Source: Cololabis saira
Taxonomy: Eukaryota > Chordata > Actinopteri > Beloniformes > Belonidae
DNA: 64,000 nucleotides
NCBI RefSeq assembly: GCF_033807715.1
Contig: NC_084596.1
Coordinates: forward strand, 38,046,958 to 38,110,957
Direction of reading: 5' to 3'
This document shows, one piece after another, positions 1 to 12,363 of the stretch. The position numbers were made by a program, and so were the translations under genes. Position 1 is the stretch's first letter; each line of letters starts with the position of its first letter. The notes below the pieces were generated by a model. That model made no database searches and was not told the origin of the DNA. It saw nothing but the letters and a program-made list of their open reading frames with translations.

Positions 1-2041
1 CTATGTTTGAAAGCATTTTCCAGTTACATGAAAGTTAAAATCTCTCAATGAGTTTCTATTACTTATTTCCTCAAGACATGCAAGGTAACATCTGCTTTTG
101 AAATGTCACACGTCCCTGAAACACTTTTTGTGACATAAGACAACTGTTTTGTGGGAAATTGAGTATTTCACCCAGGAGAAAGAACAAAAAGAAGATTGTA
201 GAAAATCTTTGAATTTGATAAGTGAGCATATTACGATGTACTGTAAGTCCAAAGCAGAAATGGAACAGTAAGCACCCCGATTGCTTCTTTCATCCCTTGG
301 TAAATTAGAATAACATGTCAAATGTCAAGTGCTTCAAAAGGTTCTCAATCAAATCAGCCTCAGTGACAAATGTAATTCAAAACCATCAACAAGCATTAGC
401 ACCCATGCGCACAGAAGACTAATACAGGCGATATGGAAAAAAGCAGTTTAATGCCAACATTACTTTGAATCAAAGTGGGGACTAAGTGGACTGTGTTCTC
501 TTATATTGCCAATAAAACCAAACCACACATCATAGCATGCCAGCGCTGCAGCACCATAATCCACTTACTAACGGATGGGGATGATGTTATAATAGTACCA
601 GTGCTACATATGACTTACACTTCTGCCATGTAAGTCCTGAATGGAGCAGAGAAGACATGGTCTGTGTCAGGCCAACAGAGCAGACATGATATCAGAGCTG
701 AGCTACCAATCTGTCACTTAATCTTTGGATACAGGCATTAAGAATCAGGAAGGCGGAAAGATCTGGACTGTCTGACAGCCATGAGATAGGAAAAGGAAGT
801 TTCTTGCTGAGAATATAATAAACTTTATCTTTGCAGAAGGGCCACTGATTGAATTTGATACCAGGTCATTGTGTTAACGCAGGAAACTGACAGTGTTCAA
901 ATACTGAATCCATTCTTTCATGCATTTGTTATCAAGCTAACTCATGAATCCAAAACTGAAGTACAAGATTTACTACTAATTTAGACTGTCGGGGATTTTA
1001 GCAGTCGGCTTTACACAGCGCTGATTTTTGACATTGAATAAATTTGAAAGTCGAAAGCCCATTTCACACATGTCACACAAATGTTCCACCACAGGAAATG
1101 AGAATTAATGACAGAACCTGCTTACATCATTTGATTCAATTTGGTGTATTCAATAAAAGCTCAAATAACTTTAAGCTATGATAGCCTAGATTCTATATGG
1201 TGATCAGATACTAATCTGAACTGCATTGTGGTTGACTGCTGTTGACTTTTATAAAATAAAGTGCATATACTGTATGTACAAGTTATGGCAGTGAGCAGGT
1301 CTGGACCAAAGTGCACCATCTGACAGGCATTTTCACTGTGATCACTGTAATTATCAATATTATTGTAAGAAGACAGACAAAGCAAGACCAGGAAACACTC
1401 AAATAGCGTGAAGAAAGCTGCAGGCTTAATACGGGTAAAGGTAATCGGAGATGTGGAAGCAGGTGTGCTAACTGTGATGCATGACAATTTGAAGACATGA
1501 TAAATTAAGGCCTATTCCACACGTACACAGTTATTTTCAACAAAATGACTCTGTCTTTCTGTTGTTCTCTAAAAAATAAATCTGAAAAAATAAATTCTTC
1601 TATGCAGCCATCTTTAATTTATTAAAAAAAAAATCTTTCTCAACATTAAATTAGAAAAACACAATTCCACAGTGAAAGCTACATGAATACACAGTGCATG
1701 GTATTCTGCATGGGGGGCATACACTCATCTACATACATCATACCTCACTACACAAACACTAATGCATCATCATCAATGACACATACAAGATCCATCACGA
1801 TCTTCTATTCATGTCTGTCTTTCTGTACTTCACTGTCTGTGACTTTTGTCCTTTTGTCCTCTTTGACAGGATCTGTCTCAGGTCCTAATAAAGTTAGCTA
1901 GACTGTCAAGAGGGCTGGTGTAGGGCGCTCTCACCTTCACTCTCACATATGCTCAAGAAAACTTACATCTGCTCCAAGATCAAACTATATACAAAATAAA
2001 AAAGGTTTCTTATGCCAGCAGTTGTTGAAAAGGACTGTTAG
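1..2041. other. Unique intronic sequence, nothing recognised
   Basis: AT-rich sequence with only short chance reading frames. I see no repeat ends, splice-bounded exon or RNA gene. Confidence 0.6.
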
Positions 2042-2170
<129 letters not shown>

Positions 2171-2171
<1 letters not shown>

Positions 2172-2233
2172 AGTACAGACCGAAAGTTCTGACACACATG
2201 AACGAGGTGTGTCCAAACTTTTTGTCTGTACAG
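2171..2233. mobile_element. 63-bp palindromic mini-element at the microsatellite edge
   Basis: Left arm 2171-2197 begins CAGTACAGACCGAAAGTTCT and right arm 2207-2233 ends AACTTTTTGTCTGTACAG. The arms are inverted repeats matching at 22 of 27 positions around a 9-bp spacer. The terminal motif with 'agtttggacacacc' is a very common transposon end in teleosts, usually found next to (AC)n. I read it as an end-to-end deletion derivative holding little but the two termini; the superfamily is not assigned. Confidence 0.6.
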
Positions 2234-2244
2234 TGTGTGTGTGT

Positions 2245-5200
2245 ATATATGGGGAGAGAATGGCCAGCTATGGCCCTACCGTAACTAAGGTTATAGTGGA
2301 GTTTGAGTATTGGGGGCTTAATGGCTAAATCAGTTACTCAACTAAACAATCTTACATAAAAAAAAAAAAATCTATTTCATCCCCTAAAAAAAAACAAAGA
2401 ATGTACTCTTTTTTCAATTTACATCTGTAATATAAAGAAAATAGTATATGAAAAGTTTCCTTGATGACTTTACTTTGTTTTTACTGTAAATATTTAACAT
2501 CACAATGTGCCAGCAATATGAGATGAGGTTGAAAGAACCCAGATAATGCACTTTTTGCATAAAACACACAATCATGTTGTGCAAACTATTCACAAAGCCA
2601 TCAAATCACATACTCCTGATGGTATTCTGTTGATAGATGGTATATAAGAACATTTCTGAATAGTGTTTCTCAGTATGCTACGTTTCAGCAGGTTTCTGCA
2701 TTCAGAATGTGCACGTAGATACTCATGTTCTGAATTTCTTTTTGGTACAAACGTTGAACTGTTTCAAATAACTATCAATTCCAAAGTTTCATCAACTCAA
2801 ATCCAAAACTCATTTTTACACTTGCTCATGTGTGACTAATTCTTTTGGTAGCAGTGAATGAGAACTAGCAGTTCACAATGTTTCTACAAATACTCTGAAA
2901 ATTAAAAGTTTATGGTAGAGTGCCAGAAAAATAATAGCGTAGATGTTGTGAATAAAAGTCAGCTTCCATTAGCATGGGGAGTCATGGTGGTTGCAGAGCT
3001 CAGATAAGACGCAATGTCTTGTTCCATAGAAAGAGGTGTTGTCCAAATGCAACAGATAACAAAACTTGTAGTGTGATTTGTACGAGTTAAAAAAGAACTT
3101 GTTTCATACATATTTAGAGACTTAACTAATTTTTTTGAAAACCGCATTTTTTTTTTCAGTATTAAGAAAAAAGAAATGTGGCATGTATCGCATGTCAAAC
3201 ATCAACCGTACTGAGCTGACTAAATTGCAACTCTAACTGCAATGTAACTGGGTTGATGCTTTAGTTGCAAAATCTGATCTGTATCAATTTGAACAACTCC
3301 ACTACTAACTGACATGTGTCAAGACTCAGGAGTGTCGACAACCTAGAAACAAAAACAGAAAAGAACACCCTTCAAGTTCCTGCTTCATATGCACGAGGCG
3401 AGTGTTTCTTCGTCTTTTTCAAAGAAACAATAAACCAGCTTCATGACATGTAACATTGCAGTTCCTATCCAAGCTTAATTTACTACAGGCATATTGTCTG
3501 CTTTGTAAGACCATGGTTTTGGCTGAAATCCCAACTTCGAAACTTGGAAACTTGGAAATTAAACTTTATAATGAAATCATATCAGGTCCAACTAACTTTC
3601 TTTGAGGTCAGCAGCAACTTTAAGAATAAAGAGCAGAAAAGAGAAACCCACATTAAAAAAATGTGGATCATGAACTTGGTGGTTTGATAGTTCAGTGTAG
3701 TTCTGTTTGCGTTACTGCAAATAGAAAGGAAATTAAAGATGGCTGTGCAGAAACCAACAAAACAGATTTATATTAGAATCATTGAAAGAAATAAAAAGTG
3801 CAGAATGCTGATATTGAAAATTATTTTTGCTCGTTTGAAACTGCTCTGGGTAACCAATACAATACAATTGACACAAGTAGCTATATAGCAGTGGCTATTT
3901 TTACATGTGAAGCAGGCAAGGAAGCTGTAATCAAAATTAAATTACATTCATTTAACACGAGACATGTATGTAGTTGTTTTTTTTTTTAATTAAAGCACAC
4001 AAATTGATGCTTTCCTTTGTCCCATTGTGAAGGTTTGTCGTTTGCATCAGAGACTGAAACCTTGCAGACAGGCCCACAGTGATGCTATGGATTGGTTTGT
4101 CTTATTCAGCAGGCTTTTCAAAACCACACCATGCTGTTAATACTTGGAGAGCAGCTCTAAAGGCTGGGATTCAGCTGATGCTCTCTTTACAGGCACCTGC
4201 AGTGCCTCCTGCTTTACAAGTGGCAAGGGCTGCATTGATTCAGGGTTTATATAATCAATGTTATCAGCACAGGTCTTTGGAGGGTCACCATGTCGATATT
4301 CAACAAACTGAGGAGTGTCACAATGACCCGCTTCCTTGGACAAACTTTTAGGTAATATCAGTGAGTGAATTTGTTTCCAAGAAAGAAAGTGAGGTTTGCG
4401 AGGGTATTATAAAAATGAATTTGGTTACAAAGGTTGAACTGAGTGGAGCTAATCACAAAAATAAAACACAGGCAGAATAGGCAGGGGAACAGACTGATAA
4501 AGGGAAAAGTAGAGCGACAACTCAGTTTATTTGACTAATCTAGCGAAACCAGAAAATCAACAAAACACCTGAAGCCAGAAACCATAACGAGAATGTCACA
4601 GATATTTCATGAAAATCTCAAGAGTCTTTCAACTTGTTAAAACAGGACTAATGTGTTGTCTTCTCTCTTTCCTTCTCAACGCGTGCTTAAATTTGCAAAT
4701 ATTGTGCTTACATTCCTAAACTCCCACAAGAGATGGACAATTAAGACAAAAAAAAAAAAAAAAACGAAAAAACAATCGCCCTTATCTTGGGATGCAAAAG
4801 AAGTGGCAATGAGATAATCCAGGAAACACAGTTAAACAACACAAAGATAACCAAAAGAACTAAGAGGTCCGGAGGAAGCATGCCAGTATATTCTAGTATA
4901 AAACCTGTTGTTTCATGTCATTTTTGCACTTTTTGATCTCCTTTTATACCCTATCTGACTTTGATTTCTTCCTCTATCTGTTATCACAGACGTTAACAGG
5001 ATTTATGCTTAAAACTCAAAAAAACTACTCTAATTAAAATAAATTCTTCCCTACATATCCATTAGGTCAAATATAGAACAAAGACTGGAAGTATAAGCTG
5101 ATAACTTTCCAAAGCCCTGTCTCTATCAAAGAAAATAATCTAAGAAATTCCACAGATGCTGTGTGTAATCCAGCTTTCCACTTGCACCTTCATTCTCAAA

Positions 5201-5337
5201 TGTCAAGCAAGAAGGACTTGAGAAATGACATATGCATCCTCGGTTTTAAATGACACCAGAGACGAGAGCTGAATATTTATGCTTGCCTCTCAGACTTGCA
5301 GATATTTTCATAAGAAATGCTCCCCTACTACTTTTGA
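2245..5337. other. Unique intronic sequence, nothing recognised
   Basis: No transposon ends or coding-like frames seen. It contains an A-tract near 4749-4764. A 90-residue frame at 4079-4351 has no recognisable domain, and an overlapping frame of similar length lies on the other strand, so I treat it as chance. Confidence 0.6.
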
Positions 5338-5340
5338 TTT

Positions 5341-5362
5341 AATTCAATTCAATTCAATTCAA
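5341..5362. repeat. Short (AATTC)n microsatellite
   Basis: Four tandem AATTC units followed by AAG. The pentanucleotide resembles the tails of teleost LINE copies, but no LINE body is visible beside it. Confidence 0.85.
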
Positions 5363-5984
5363 GAATTAGGTAGCAGGAATGACCTTCCGCATCAGTCTGT
5401 AATGAAGAAAACTTGACTATATCTTTGACTTAGGACGTTACATTGTTTAATCCTTGTGTGTACATAATGTTTAGTGTTATCTCTTATGTTTCGCCTCAGA
5501 GTCAACATTTCTTTTGCCCAATCAGCTCCAGGACTTGAGAACAGTCCTCAGCACAGACTCAGCCTTCTGTATCAGTCTGTTTGGTTTCTCATGCTGCTGC
5601 TGCATCATTGTGGAAGTCAGTCTACTTGACACAAGAGACTAAAAGAAGATTTGGAAACATCTTGTCGCAATTACTGAAGGACCCAACTTCTATGTGAAAT
5701 ACATTCTGCTTTGGCCCTTTTTGTAAACTTCCTCAAAGTGCCTCACGTAACCTGACCTGAATGACAGATACCTCTATCCTCTCCCTGGAAGTAAATAGTG
5801 GCTTATTCGTGTTCCTCCTAAAAATTCACAACTGTTTTGTTCACAAGATGAGGCGATAGTTCCCACACCAGAACAAAAAGCAGTTACTTCTCTGGTATAT
5901 GATCTTCATCTTCAACTCCATGATAATAAACAAAATGCATCCTGAAGCAAACAGGCTCGTGTATAATTTTTTTTGCTAGAAAAA
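5363..5984. other. Unique sequence, nothing recognised
   Basis: No repeat, exon or RNA structure recognised. Confidence 0.6.
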
Positions 5985-6360
5985 CTTTCTAAACTTTCTC
6001 CTCGCTCAGGTTATGGTTAAGTTGCTGTGAAATCCTCTGTAGCTGATCCATGCAGGCTTTCCGGACTCTGGGGCTGCCACCATCTGGACCTGCAGTCTTG
6101 CTCCAGTTAAGTCTCTCCAGCTGCCGCTTCACCTGACTGTTAGAGGAAGAATCCACTATTTTCTTAGAATCCACTATTGTCTGATCTGCGGGATGTTGTT
6201 GAGCACGTGCTAAGCTCTCTGCTGGAGGTTCAGGGCGAGACTGTCTAGTTCTGACAGGGAAACCAAAAGAGTTCAGAGAAGGTGTGAGGTCTGTGTGGTT
6301 TGGGATGTGAGGATGAGTGCTGACTGACAGATCAACAGATCCTAGTCTGACTCGACTGCC
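5985..6360 (-). mobile_element. LINE reverse-transcriptase fragment (decayed)
   Basis: On the minus strand a 61-codon frame at 5989-6174 carries the motif NWSKTAGPDGGSPRV followed by an alternating hydrophobic stretch. This matches the linker and entry to the reverse-transcriptase domain of teleost non-LTR retrotransposons, where the usual form is N-K-A-A-G-P-D-G-(I/V)-S-P-R-V-L. The frame ends at a stop where the polymerase domain should continue, so this is a 5'-truncated or internally deleted relic. The flank up to about 6360 has residues typical of the region before that motif. The clade (L2/CR1 group or Rex) cannot be decided from this length. Confidence 0.7.
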
Positions 6361-6722
6361 ATTACCTGCCTTTCATTTCAAATTAATAACAAGATTTAGT
6401 AGCATCAACACTTAATGCTGCATAATGCTGATTTTATTACCCACACCATAGATGTCTGTAATGTGTGTACATTGAAGTTCCTATTCAAGCCAATGAAAAC
6501 AGGCAAAAAAAAAAAAAAGTTAAGAAAAAAAAGTAAAACCTGGCAGGATCTGTTGCCATTAACTCAAACCACAATAAGCCTCTGGCACAGAGACTGCTTC
6601 TCACATTTTGGGTTGAGTGGGCACAGCAAGACATTTTTGTTATTTCACACCAGTGATCCAGAGCAAACTTCAATTCAAGGGGTTTGGCACAGCTGAGGCA
6701 AAATCGGTGCATATTACCAATA
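6361..6722. other. Unique sequence, nothing recognised
   Basis: Contains an A-rich tract near 6507-6536; otherwise featureless. Confidence 0.55.
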
Positions 6723-7910
6723 CTGTACACCAGGGGTCGGCAACCTTTTTGACATGGAGTGCCAGTGTGAAATTTTCTTGTGAATGAATGTGCCATAATC
6801 AACAGCAGGCTAAAACAAAGTTACATTAAGGTATGACACAAAATACAAAAACATTTCCAACACACCTGGAATTATATTCTATACAGGCCACATGCAAGCA
6901 TATTTTACAAGCATCAGAACAGCTTGTCCTAAAAAAAGAGGAAAATTCTTGACGCGGACGAGTGAGGGCGCATCGCAAACCATCGCAAACCCTCTAGGGG
7001 GGTCCGGGGGCATGCCCCCCCGGAAAATTTTGAAAAATAGACTCAAAATGGTGCATTCTGGTGGTCTCAAAGCTCCATAATCACATCTTTTATCAATGCA
7101 AGAATACACACAAAAAATCAGAATTTTTGCAAAGAATGATGCATTTTGATAACATAATAACACGCATTCATCATCATGGGTAATTTTTCATGCATGAATA
7201 AATCTTGAAATCAAGATAATCATATCTTAAACTTCTACAATGGCCAGAATCCCCCTTTCACACCTAAATTAATTGACAAAACTACAAAAGACAAGCAGCT
7301 CCTTGTCTTTCAGAACTGTAGTGTGGAACTCCGAACAGATCTGCTCAAAGTTCAGTGATGAGGAGCTCCACTGAACTATTTGTTATAATTTTGATTATTT
7401 AATTCTTTATTGATTTCATAAAATATTCAAATTTTTTGAGATTTTTTATTTGGGGTTTTCATTAGCTGTGGGCCATAATCATCAAAATTATAACAAATAA
7501 AGGCTTGAAATATCTCACTTTGCATGTAGTGGGAAATAATATATTTGTTTCACCTTTAGTTGAATTTATTGAAACTAATTAAGTTTAGCAATATATTCTT
7601 ATTTTCCGACCTTCACTTGTATATTATGACCAATAAATAAGAGCATAATAAATGTCCCGTATCACACCATATCAAGCTCAGGGGATGTTTCAGGTATGAG
7701 GAACTGTGCAACAGATGCCTGGTTCCTCTGTGACGTTATATTACGTTTGTGGAGGTTCCTGCAGCATGCTGCCTGACACACCTCCGGGAGACCTCTGTTT
7801 CCTCTTTTAGGACGAGGTGGGGTGTCTGGAGCCACTGGAGACATCTTGACTTGACTTTTTTTTTGTTTAAAGCCGCGCGTGTCGGTGCAGTTAGCAGCAG
7901 TGAGAGGTAA

Positions 7911-8028
7911 AGGCTGATTTATGGTTCTGCGTCAGACCAACGCAGAACCTACGCCGTACGTTGCGGGTCGCCGCGTACTCTACGCCGTAGGCTCTGCGTC
8001 GATTTAACGCGGAACCATAAATGAGGCT
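7911..8028. mobile_element. Harbinger-like MITE copy 1 (118 bp, TAA TSD)
   Basis: It begins AGGCTGATTTATGGTTCTGC and ends GCGGAACCATAAATGAGGCT, an imperfect inverted repeat, and is flanked on both sides by TAA (7908-7910, 8029-8031). The interior is GC-rich and nearly palindromic, with CTACGCCGTA motifs. A 3-bp TWA duplication is the signature of PIF/Harbinger elements. It sits inside the hAT element at 6731-8473 and is the fullest of six copies in the window. Confidence 0.8.
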
Positions 8029-8277
8029 TAACTAGGCAACGGAGCGCAAAGGGGTTCCGTATTGGTTCAATACGGAACGCAACTTTTAATTCCCAATTAC
8101 GTAACAATTCCGTATTTCAAGGGGCGGGTGGCAAGCCCACACTCATCTCTGCACAGCCTACCTGCTGCAAAAAAGCAGTGCTGCTGCTTTTTTGTCCCGC
8201 TGCAAAAATGTGTTTTAAACTGAGCTGCCGCTCCTCTTCATTTCTGCTGCTGCCGCGTCCTGGCTGTCTGTCTGTGA

Positions 8278-8326
8278 AGGCTGATTTATGGTCCTGCGTT
8301 AAATCGACGCAGAACCTACGCCGTAA
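8278..8326. mobile_element. Harbinger-like MITE copy 2 (half copy)
   Basis: AGGCTGATTTATGGTCCTGC and the following 'acgcagaacctacgccgta' match the left half of the copy at 7911-8028. The right half is absent, replaced by a T-rich run. It lies in the same hAT element, about 250 bp from copy 1. Confidence 0.75.
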
Positions 8327-8481
8327 CCCTACTTTTTTATTTTTTTTTTCCCGTTCCGCGGAAACCGCGGACATTTTTTGCTGAGACCAACCGAGCGGGC
8401 CTTTTCCAGTGTGCCAATGATTATGCCGCCGCGTGCCAATCATGGCACGCGTGCCTGAGGTTGCCGACCCCTGCTGTACAC

Positions 8482-9560
8482 CATGCAGCTAATGAACAAT
8501 ACCACAAGTAATCAGGGCCTGGACTGCAGTATTCTTCTGAGAAATTATTGCTTCATACTATTCCTTCATTCCTATGCTTTAGTTTGTCTTTCACTATATT
8601 GCTAGCACAAATATATAGGCAGTTTTATGTCCACTGAGGAAATACAATAGAGCTAAAATAGAGTCAACGGGGGGAAACATCAAAACTAACCCCTGAGCTT
8701 GAAAATATTAGCCAATCATATAATGTAATTGGCTCAGTTTGGTTTAAATGACTCTACACTGTATGTGCAGATTGGACTGATCCATCAAGGCCCTGTAGCA
8801 AAACAGCAACTGATTACAATTTGAAAATTAAAAAGGGAGTGTTCATGGCAGAGGGACAATAAAGCCTATCGATAAACTAACAACACACTGAAAATATGCT
8901 GTATTTTTGATGATGTAGTGTTGTTATTTCTCTTGATTCAGACTCGGTTTTGTAATTTTTCTATGTAGCTGTCTGAGCCGGCAGAGTTCAAGCTGGAGTT
9001 GGACATGTGTTTGAATTGATATTGCCTCACCTGGCGTTAGTACAGACATACACAAGGTTAGTCATCTATTATAGATGACCAGCTGCAGCCAGCGGAGGAC
9101 ACTGTGGTCACCTTGTTGATGTGACTACGAGAGGAGAGGCTTTGAAGCATTTATGAGGATGACTCCAACTCCTAAAAAAATCCACATTGAGTAGACCATG
9201 GAAAGCAGGCTTCTTTCAATTCATTCAAGTCTCTTATTTCAAATATAGCATAAAACATGTCTTAAAGCTTAGCTCAAGTAACAGATAACATTTACTTTTC
9301 ATACCTCAGATCCAAAGTTTCCAAACCATGTTGCAACCTACAGAATTTGTCTTCCGTTAGGTAGCCAGCTGTAAGTTTGGCTTGTCTGCAAGGTTTTAAG
9401 CCCTGGAGTGAGAAGTCATCCATTAGAAAAAGAAAAAAAAAAAAAAGTCTCATTGTGGCCATGACAGCAGAGCAATCAGCTGTGGCGGATTAGATGTTCC
9501 TGGCTGAGCTGAACCGGGTTATGACCACGGAGCAGCTCAAGTCCATATCATCTGCTTGAT
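8482..9560. other. Unique sequence with one short hairpin
   Basis: Nothing coding recognised. A perfect hairpin GTCATCTAT-T-ATAGATGAC lies at 9061-9079. The stretch just before the (AAAG)n tract is moderately GC-rich but unrecognised. Confidence 0.5.
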
Positions 9561-9706
<146 letters not shown>

Positions 9707-10307
9707 CTGAAAAGTTATGATGTTATTCTGAGCTCTGGAAATCTAAACTATCGGGAAAAAGTATTTCAGTAAATTTTTACGTATCAAGACAAATTAAAAA
9801 CTAGATGTTACAATAAGGTACGGCGCATTTAGGCTGGACACTTAAGAGGCTAAGTTAGGTGCTACTAATCAAATGCATTTTATAAACAAGTATGAGCACA
9901 TTTTGACAAACGTCTGGCCTGGAGATTCCGATGTTTTCAAAGTAGGACAGAAATAAGTAATTATATCCGAGTAACAACCTTTGCCGCGTGTAAAATGTGA
10001 TTTTTCGTGACATTTTCTTGGTGTCTATCTTCTACATAAGAGAGTAGGCTTGAACAGCGTGAAACTATATTTTGGTACAGGGAGTGAGCGGCTGCCTGTC
10101 CAAAAGCCACATTCAAAAGGAGTCACAGTAGCACTTTCAACAAGAATCCATATCTGCTAACATAAACAGCACATTGTCTGTTTCTAAGTTGTTCCAAATT
10201 ACTTTGTTCTACATGACCTGAAAATAGATAAACAATGTCATACAAAAAGCAATTTCTTTGAAGTTATGTTGCAACAAGAGTTAGTTTTTTTGAGCTATTT
10301 AATCATG
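9707..10307. other. Unique sequence, nothing recognised
   Basis: No repeat ends or coding-like frames. Confidence 0.6.
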
Positions 10308-10372
10308 TGATACAGGTAGGGATGTACTGATCTGATATTAAGACCAGATACCAATCTGGATATTCACAAAAA
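10308..10372. mobile_element. hAT-type terminal fragment
   Basis: Starts GTAGGGATGTACTGATCTGA, resembling the common teleost hAT terminus 'agggatgcaccgatc', and continues with a short internal palindrome (taagaccagata / taccaatctggatatt). No matching opposite end was found, so only one terminus of an old element is claimed. Confidence 0.4.
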
Positions 10373-11559
10373 ATGGTTGTTGAGAAATTAAACATAACCA
10401 TGAAACAAGACAATCTATTCAATTTTCAGTTAGTTGCTGATGTATTGTTTAAGTTTGTTTCTATTTCATTTGGAATTTTAAATTCTAACAGATAAGCATT
10501 TATTGTTGCTGGTTCACAATTTTTTATATGTGTGACAAATGCATAATAGCTAATTACATTCATACCTGTGTTATTTAGTAACATTTTGTTTTAGGAAACT
10601 ATTGTTTAGTTTGGAAGGAAATGTTAAAGTCAGGCCTGATGGACTGAAAGAAGTAGAGTTTGCTGTGCTTGCTACAACAGCTGCTGTAATCCTGGGCATG
10701 TTACTGTGAAGGAGCAACTATCCACCCTAAAACACATTCATAAAGAACCACATCCGCTATCCAATAGTGTCTCACCTCATGCTTATTTTAACGTACACTC
10801 CAACAATATAATTTCCCTTTGAAGATTAAAGATGAAAAAGGGTTGTTCAATCGATTTAAAGTTATTTTAGTTCAATTTAATTAAATCCATAGACCTGTAG
10901 CCCTACTAGTGCTGTGTCACTTATACAAATATATTTAAAACTGAATAACATTGTTTGAATATATCCCCCCCCCTCCAAAAAAAAACTGTAATCAATTTCG
11001 TTCTTTTGGGTTTTTTGTGACTTTCAAAGCCTAGTAAGCATTTACCCAGCTGAATGCTATTGTATAATCAGTATTTTGTTTAAATATTTTTATGAACTTA
11101 CTGCCTTCATGCCTGTCACTGTAAGTCTCAAAGTATTACCGGTACCGGACGAAGAACAGTTGAAAAAGCCTCCCTCAACCAAACATTCATCACAGATAAC
11201 GGGAGGCGCTTGGACAGCTTTGTAGCAAGGTTAAAATGAACAACAGTCAAACTGTACTAGCCTACCTGAGTCCCTTCCTGATATTATTTGCAAGAAACAT
11301 GAGTTCATCAACGTGATCGGGCTCTTTTTTTGTTCACAATATTGCCGGCCGACGAGAACACGCGCTCTGAGCGCACAGATGTTCCTGGCGCGCACAGATA
11401 TTTACGAGCCAGCTTGGAGAGTTTCGGGTACCTGCTGCACCCTATGTCTCTCCACCAAAGCAGGGGTTGCTGTCTGCTGAAAGAGAAGTCTCTTTCATGT
11501 AAGCTTGCATCTCCAGCAAGCCGAAGTCGCTGCCGGAGTCATTGGTTTTGTATAATTCC
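10373..11559. other. Mostly unrecognised sequence; GC-richer from about 11330
   Basis: No element ends could be paired. From about 11330 to 11560 the sequence becomes CpG-containing (cggccgacgagaacacgcgc) compared with its AT-rich flanks. It has no recognisable coding content on either strand. Confidence 0.45.
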
Positions 11560-11814
11560 CTAAACAAGTTCATCATCGCACCCAGGGCAGTAGCTGCCTT
11601 TTTTTATCTTTTGTGTACAGTCACTGTCTGTCTCATTATCCATCATTTCACGTGATAAGCTGTCACTGATGAGATTTCTTTGCTCCGATGAGAGGTTTGC
11701 GAAGCAAACAGGCGTATTTTTGTCCATGACTTTACTCTTGTCATATCCAGTGTTCCTTTGGACCAATCTAAAACGCTTCAGTGTAAAAACATCCCCGGGA
11801 AGATTTGAAGTCAC
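11560..11814 (-). other. Unrecognised 84-codon reading frame, possible relic
   Basis: A minus-strand frame whose C-terminal half is rich in charged residues (NLISDSLSREMMDNETDSDC) and ends CPGCDDELV. The CxxC plus acidic tail has some coding flavour, but I recognise no family. It lies next to the GC-richer stretch at 11330-11560. It could be a fragment of a transposon-encoded protein or chance; no splice sites or start context support it. Confidence 0.2.
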
Positions 11815-12249
11815 CAGGTATTAACCTTTGCTTTGAATGTCACATAATTATGTCATTATGGTCCTTTCCACACTTTTTTTTTTTAAATTGTGATTAAGTG
11901 AACGCTTAAAAATATGTTACGTTTGTGTAACCTTTCATGTCTGGCCTTTTGTTAGCGTTCAGCCTTTGCTGACTACTATTATCCCATAAAGACCATTGAC
12001 ATAAAATAGTAAAAGTCCAATGACATGTGTAGGCTTGAGCTAAAAAGCCCATAAAGCAGATTTCACGGGACCCTTTCTGTATCCACAAGGAGCTGAACAA
12101 GTGGCAGGGCTTTGGATTTATAGGTCGAGACCTCCAGCCGGGTGGCAAGCTGCAGTGAGGCCTGGGCAGCCCAGTGGCAACACTGCTTCCATCTGTCGTT
12201 ACGGTCTGCTTGTATTAGCATGCTAATCCTCCTCTCCCCACACCTTCAG

Positions 12250-12363
12250 GAGAGCACCTTTGTAGCAACCCTGCCACCGCAGCACTGTCAGGATGAGGAA
12301 TTAGCAGATCAGGAAGCACAAAGAAAGAGATCTGAGGATGATGAGTTATGCAAAATCAAAAAG
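12250..12363 (+). other. Candidate 114-bp exon on the strand opposite astn1
   Basis: The acceptor is strong: a branch-like TGCTAAT at 12221-12227, then CCTCCTCTCCCCACACCTTC and AG at 12248-12249. After 114 bp the sequence reads AAAAAG|GTATGA, a good donor. The interval is a multiple of three and open in only one phase, giving 38 hydrophilic residues that start ESTFVATLPPQHCQ and end in a Lys/Glu-rich run. I do not recognise the protein. It could be an exon of an antisense or overlapping transcript, or a chance combination of splice motifs. No partner exon was identified. Confidence 0.25.

Larger units (their letters stand above)
6731..8473. mobile_element. Non-autonomous hAT element, 1743 bp, with 8-bp TSD
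   Basis: The element begins CAGGGGTCGGCAACC and ends with the exact reverse complement GGTTGCCGACCCCTG. The 8-bp target duplication CTGTACAC is perfect (6723-6730 and 8474-8481). The 8-bp TSD and CAGGG termini place it in the hAT superfamily. No transposase reading frame remains, so movement would have needed an enzyme supplied elsewhere. The interior includes a palindrome CCGGGGGCATGCCCC at 7004-7023 and two copies of the window's small MITE (7911-8028 and 8278-8326). The perfect TSD suggests an insertion that is not very old. Confidence 0.95.

Noticed and set aside
4079..4351. 90-residue plus-strand frame
   Set aside because: An overlapping frame of similar length is open on the other strand, there is no known domain, and the composition is ordinary.
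8117..8443. 108-residue minus-strand frame and its plus-strand counterpart
   Set aside because: Both lie inside the non-coding right half of the hAT element at 6731-8473.
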